Assembly: GCF_001436605.1 (NCBI RefSeq)
Contig: NZ_AYZL01000006.1
Location: 1 to 64,000 of the forward strand
Direction: 5' to 3'
Origin: Holzapfeliella floricola DSM 23037 = JCM 16512
Lineage (GTDB): Bacteria; Bacillota; Bacilli; Lactobacillales; Lactobacillaceae
Length of the DNA stretch: 64,000 nt
Below are positions 61,598 through 64,000 of this stretch, in pieces; within the stretch, counting starts at the first letter, position 1, and each line of letters starts with the position of its first letter. Both the position numbers and the translations under genes were made by a program. Below the pieces are notes generated by a model. The model saw only the letters and a program-made list of their open reading frames with translations. It did no database searches and had not been told where the DNA came from.

Positions 61598-62875
61598 TTA
61601 GTTTCTTCTATAATATATGAAATAAAACGGAATTGCGACCACAAATGTTAAAATAAGTGAAATCCATTGAATAAAGGTGGTCTGTGTTAACAAAATAACA
61701 CTAAAAATAATAACTAGGATAGGGATAATTAAGCCACCTTTAATTGTAAATGACCCTTTTCTTTCCTTGTGTTTAAATCTAAACACAATTAATGCTAATG
61801 TTGTTGGAATAAAAATAACAAACGTGATGACAGAGCTAATTTGTGATAAGAAAACAAAACTACCGCTTAATGAAACTAGAAGTGCGATAATCATTGATAC
61901 GATAATACCATATTGTGGCATTTCAAATTTATTTTTCTTTGATAAAAACTGTGGCAACATTTTATTTTCTGACATTGCAACACCTGGTCTAGACATCCAA
62001 AAAGCACCTGCAACACAGGCCCCTGCACTTGCCACAACGGTACCGGCCGCAACAATTGCTCCCCCAAATGGTCCTGCAATTTTAGTAAAGGCATCTTGAA
62101 CTGGGACGACACTGTTAGCTAAATCACTACCTAATATCCCAATTGAAACAATTTGTAATAGAACATAAATTAGTGACACCATTAAAATTGTTGTAACAAT
62201 CGCACGAGGAAGATTTTTTCTTGGGTTTTTCATTTCCCCAGCAACAAGCGGAAGTGATTCAAAGCCACCAAAAGCATAAAAGATCAAAAAGATTGTTTGT
62301 GAAAAGTTATTAGGCTCCAAAACACCCTCAGCAATTAATGGCTGGTAGTGAGCACCGTTTAAGAAGAAAATACCTACAGCTAAGAAAAGTACCAATGGCA
62401 CGAGTTTTGAAATTGTCAAAATATTATTAACGTTTCGATTGAGCTTCAATCCTCTGATATTCAAAAGCATTAATAATAAGAAGACAATAACGATTGTGAT
62501 ATTTTTAATAACTGTATCGTAAAAAATGGGGGAGACTCCTGATAGCGTTGTCACAAACCCATTCACAACTGTCGCAAAAGCAACAATCTGTGCAATCCAA
62601 TTAATAACACCAATTTCATAACCTATAAAATCACCAAAAGCTTCTTTAGTATAAAGATATGGTCCACCATCATCATTAAACAATGAAGCGTTTTCAGCGA
62701 TAACTAAAGCAATGAATAATGCTAAAATCATTGCACATAAAAAAGCAAGTATACTTGATGTTCCCATTGACTTATAAGCATTATTTGGTAGTAAAAATAT
62801 TCCAGAACCAATAATTCCATTGATTCCTAATAATACAATACTCCAAAAGCCTAACTTATTTGACTCTTTATCCAA
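61598..62875 (-). CDS. APC family amino-acid permease (copy 1)
   Basis: A 425-residue, 12-helix transporter with GINGIIGSGIFLLPNNAYKS in helix 1 and YAFGGFESLPLVAGEMKNP in helix 6. It starts at TTG 62873-62875, with AGGAG nine bases upstream. It is the first of three tandem permeases. Its leader has no short ORF like those of copies 2 and 3, although an AT-rich hairpin could also cover its ribosome site. A TTGGTT-17-TATTTT promoter candidate lies about 85 bp upstream. Confidence 0.92.
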   Translation of the reverse strand: MDKESNKLGFWSIVLLGINGIIGSGIFLLPNNAYKSMGTSSILAFLCAMILALFIALVIAENASLFNDDGGPYLYTKEAFGDFIGYEIGVINWIAQIVAFATVVNGFVTTLSGVSPIFYDTVIKNITIVIVFLLLMLLNIRGLKLNRNVNNILTISKLVPLVLFLAVGIFFLNGAHYQPLIAEGVLEPNNFSQTIFLIFYAFGGFESLPLVAGEMKNPRKNLPRAIVTTILMVSLIYVLLQIVSIGILGSDLANSVVPVQDAFTKIAGPFGGAIVAAGTVVASAGACVAGAFWMSRPGVAMSENKMLPQFLSKKNKFEMPQYGIIVSMIIALLVSLSGSFVFLSQISSVITFVIFIPTTLALIVFRFKHKERKGSFTIKGGLIIPILVIIFSVILLTQTTFIQWISLILTFVVAIPFYFIYYRRN

Positions 62876-63032
62876 AATGAATCGCTCCTATTTTTTAACT
62901 GCTATTTTAAAATAGAAAAAATTTAAAAATAGCGTTATGATAAGTATGTTAGTGATTAAAATATGATTTTAATTACCCACAACCAATTAGTGTAATTTAA
63001 ATTTAGCTACAGGTAAAGGAGTATTGAAAATA

Positions 63033-63512
63033 ATGTTTTACTTTTTAACAGATTTTTGGTCATATAGCTTTTTTGAAGGTAGTCAAAGCGATTTAAGTAT
63101 CATTATCCGCTTCGCCTTGATTATTATTGTTCTCGGATTTTTAGCATGGACTGCTTTTGATTATTTCAGGAATAAAGATTCAATGCGTAACCGTGACATT
63201 TTGATTGTATTAGTTATCTTCTCTGCTTTATTGGTACTTAATCAATATTCAAGTTTCCAACAAGCACATAACTCATTTAATAATTCAGCACAAGTTAAAA
63301 CATTTCTTGATGCAGTTAAAGTTAATCAAAATACTGACACCGATAAAATATTTGTTAACCAAACCTCACTTTCTAGCGGTATGATTTTAAATATTGGTGG
63401 TAGTAATGGACGCTTTTATAAAGTACAGTTCAATAACGACAATGCCGTAAGCTCGTATGACTTAACGGAAACCAATTTAATTAACACAAAAGATATTAAA
63501 TATATTAATTAA
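63033..63512 (+). CDS. DUF3290 family membrane protein
   Basis: A 159-residue protein with two or three membrane helices in the first 75 residues (IIRFALIIIVLGFLAWTAF, ILIVLVIFSALLVLNQY) and a soluble beta-rich tail. It is paired with a DUF421 protein, as is typical. The ATG at 63033 has GGAG 11 bases upstream; an in-frame TTG at 63024 is only two bases from that site. The function is unknown; an envelope or spore-like YetF-associated role is only suggested by the partner. Confidence 0.8.
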   Translation: MFYFLTDFWSYSFFEGSQSDLSIIIRFALIIIVLGFLAWTAFDYFRNKDSMRNRDILIVLVIFSALLVLNQYSSFQQAHNSFNNSAQVKTFLDAVKVNQNTDTDKIFVNQTSLSSGMILNIGGSNGRFYKVQFNNDNAVSSYDLTETNLINTKDIKYIN

Positions 63513-63527
63513 CTAGGGGGAAAAGTA

Positions 63528-64000
63528 ATGTTTAACTATGTTGATATTGGTCTTAAATTAATTTTAGCCTTCACAACTGTGATTATTCAAATTAACGTCT
63601 TTGGTAAAGGAAACTTGGCACCTAGTAATGCTGTTGATCAATTACAAAACTACGTTCTAGGGGGAGTTATCGGGGGGATGCTTTACAGCAAAGACGTTAC
63701 TCTCCTTCAATTCTTTATTGTCTTGCTAGTTTGGTCTTTTATTGTATCATTTGTTAAGCTACTAACTAATCACAGTCGTTTCTTCAAACGTGCAATTGAC
63801 GGTTCACCGGTAACAGTCATTAAAAATGGTCAAATCAATGTTGACGTTTTAAATAGCATTGGCTTATCTGCTCACGATTTATCTTTCAAACTACGTTCCA
63901 CAGGTGCTTTTGATATTCGCAAAGTTAAACGTGGTGTAGTTGAACAAAATGGTCAATTGACAGTTACTCAGGTTGGCGATGAAACCATTAAATATCCTAT
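63528..64000 (+). CDS. DUF421 (YetF-like) membrane protein, partial
   Basis: The first 157 residues of a protein cut by the window end. It has two or three N-terminal helices (IGLKLILAFTTVIIQINVFG and LQFFIVLLVWSFIVSFVKLL), followed by a cytosolic DUF421 domain (GSPVTVIKNGQINVDVL, then IGLSAHDLSFKLRSTGAFD). It follows the DUF3290 gene by 15 bp with GGGGG upstream, in one operon. Its function is not established. Confidence 0.85.
   Translation, partial: MFNYVDIGLKLILAFTTVIIQINVFGKGNLAPSNAVDQLQNYVLGGVIGGMLYSKDVTLLQFFIVLLVWSFIVSFVKLLTNHSRFFKRAIDGSPVTVIKNGQINVDVLNSIGLSAHDLSFKLRSTGAFDIRKVKRGVVEQNGQLTVTQVGDETIKYP

Noticed and set aside
1-64000. tRNA, rRNA, CRISPR arrays, insertion sequences or prophage genes
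   Set aside because: Both strands were read through the intergenic regions. No CCA-ended cloverleaf, regular spaced repeats, transposase or phage structural genes were recognised. The RusA-like gene is isolated and is not taken as evidence of a prophage.

Overview
The window is chromosomal DNA of a low-GC Gram-positive lactic acid bacterium of the order Lactobacillales, most likely Lactobacillaceae. The evidence is a phosphoketolase of the Lactobacillus type, a D-aspartate ligase for peptidoglycan cross-bridges, a ComX-like sigma factor, LacD, PepO, GW-like autolysins and an S-layer-like secreted protein. No rRNA, tRNA, CRISPR array, insertion sequence or prophage was seen. Most genes are mono- or bicistronic and separated by clear intrinsic terminators. 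Species identity cannot be fixed from the sequence alone.

Layout. 1-1721: end of an amino-acid ABC importer operon. 1958-12050: a cell-surface block on the minus strand, with two large modular autolysins (an amidase and a glucosaminidase), competence-type regulators between them (a ComX-like sigma factor and a possible ComK-like protein), and an abundant-type S-layer-like protein with a long leader. The three large secreted proteins end in the same SLAP-like module. 12483-18168: small DUF1659/DUF2922 proteins, three poorly known genes including a RusA-like protein lacking catalytic acids, a MerR/aldo-keto reductase operon, and an aldo-keto reductase divergent from a MarR regulator. 18201-37309: housekeeping and transport genes (NUDIX, PepO, LacD, D-Asp ligase, a LytTR/DUF3021-controlled ABC exporter, a TetR/MMPL exporter, Tag glycosylase, asparagine synthase-like protein, a cation diffusion facilitator).

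37454-44051: a PhnDCEE-type transporter with two binding proteins, and two divergent tyrosine-phosphatase-like proteins. PurBox-like motifs lie at both promoter regions, suggesting salvage of a phosphorylated, perhaps nucleotide-like, compound. 44097-51203: ABC exporter, UPF0145 protein, phosphoketolase, GntR regulator, GtrA protein and D-Ala-D-Ala ligase. 51354-58431: a secreted CAP-domain protein, an SDR preceded by a decayed copy of the MerR gene, a DUF536-like protein, DNA photolyase and a MarR/MFS operon.

58518-62875: three tandem paralogous APC amino-acid permeases. Two are preceded by short ORFs rich in Tyr/Trp or His codons. The end of each short ORF can pair with the Shine-Dalgarno site of the permease behind it, leaving a 24-nt loop in both cases. 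This looks like a pair of translation attenuators tuned to different amino acids and is the most interesting signal in the window. The window ends in a DUF3290/DUF421 membrane-protein pair.
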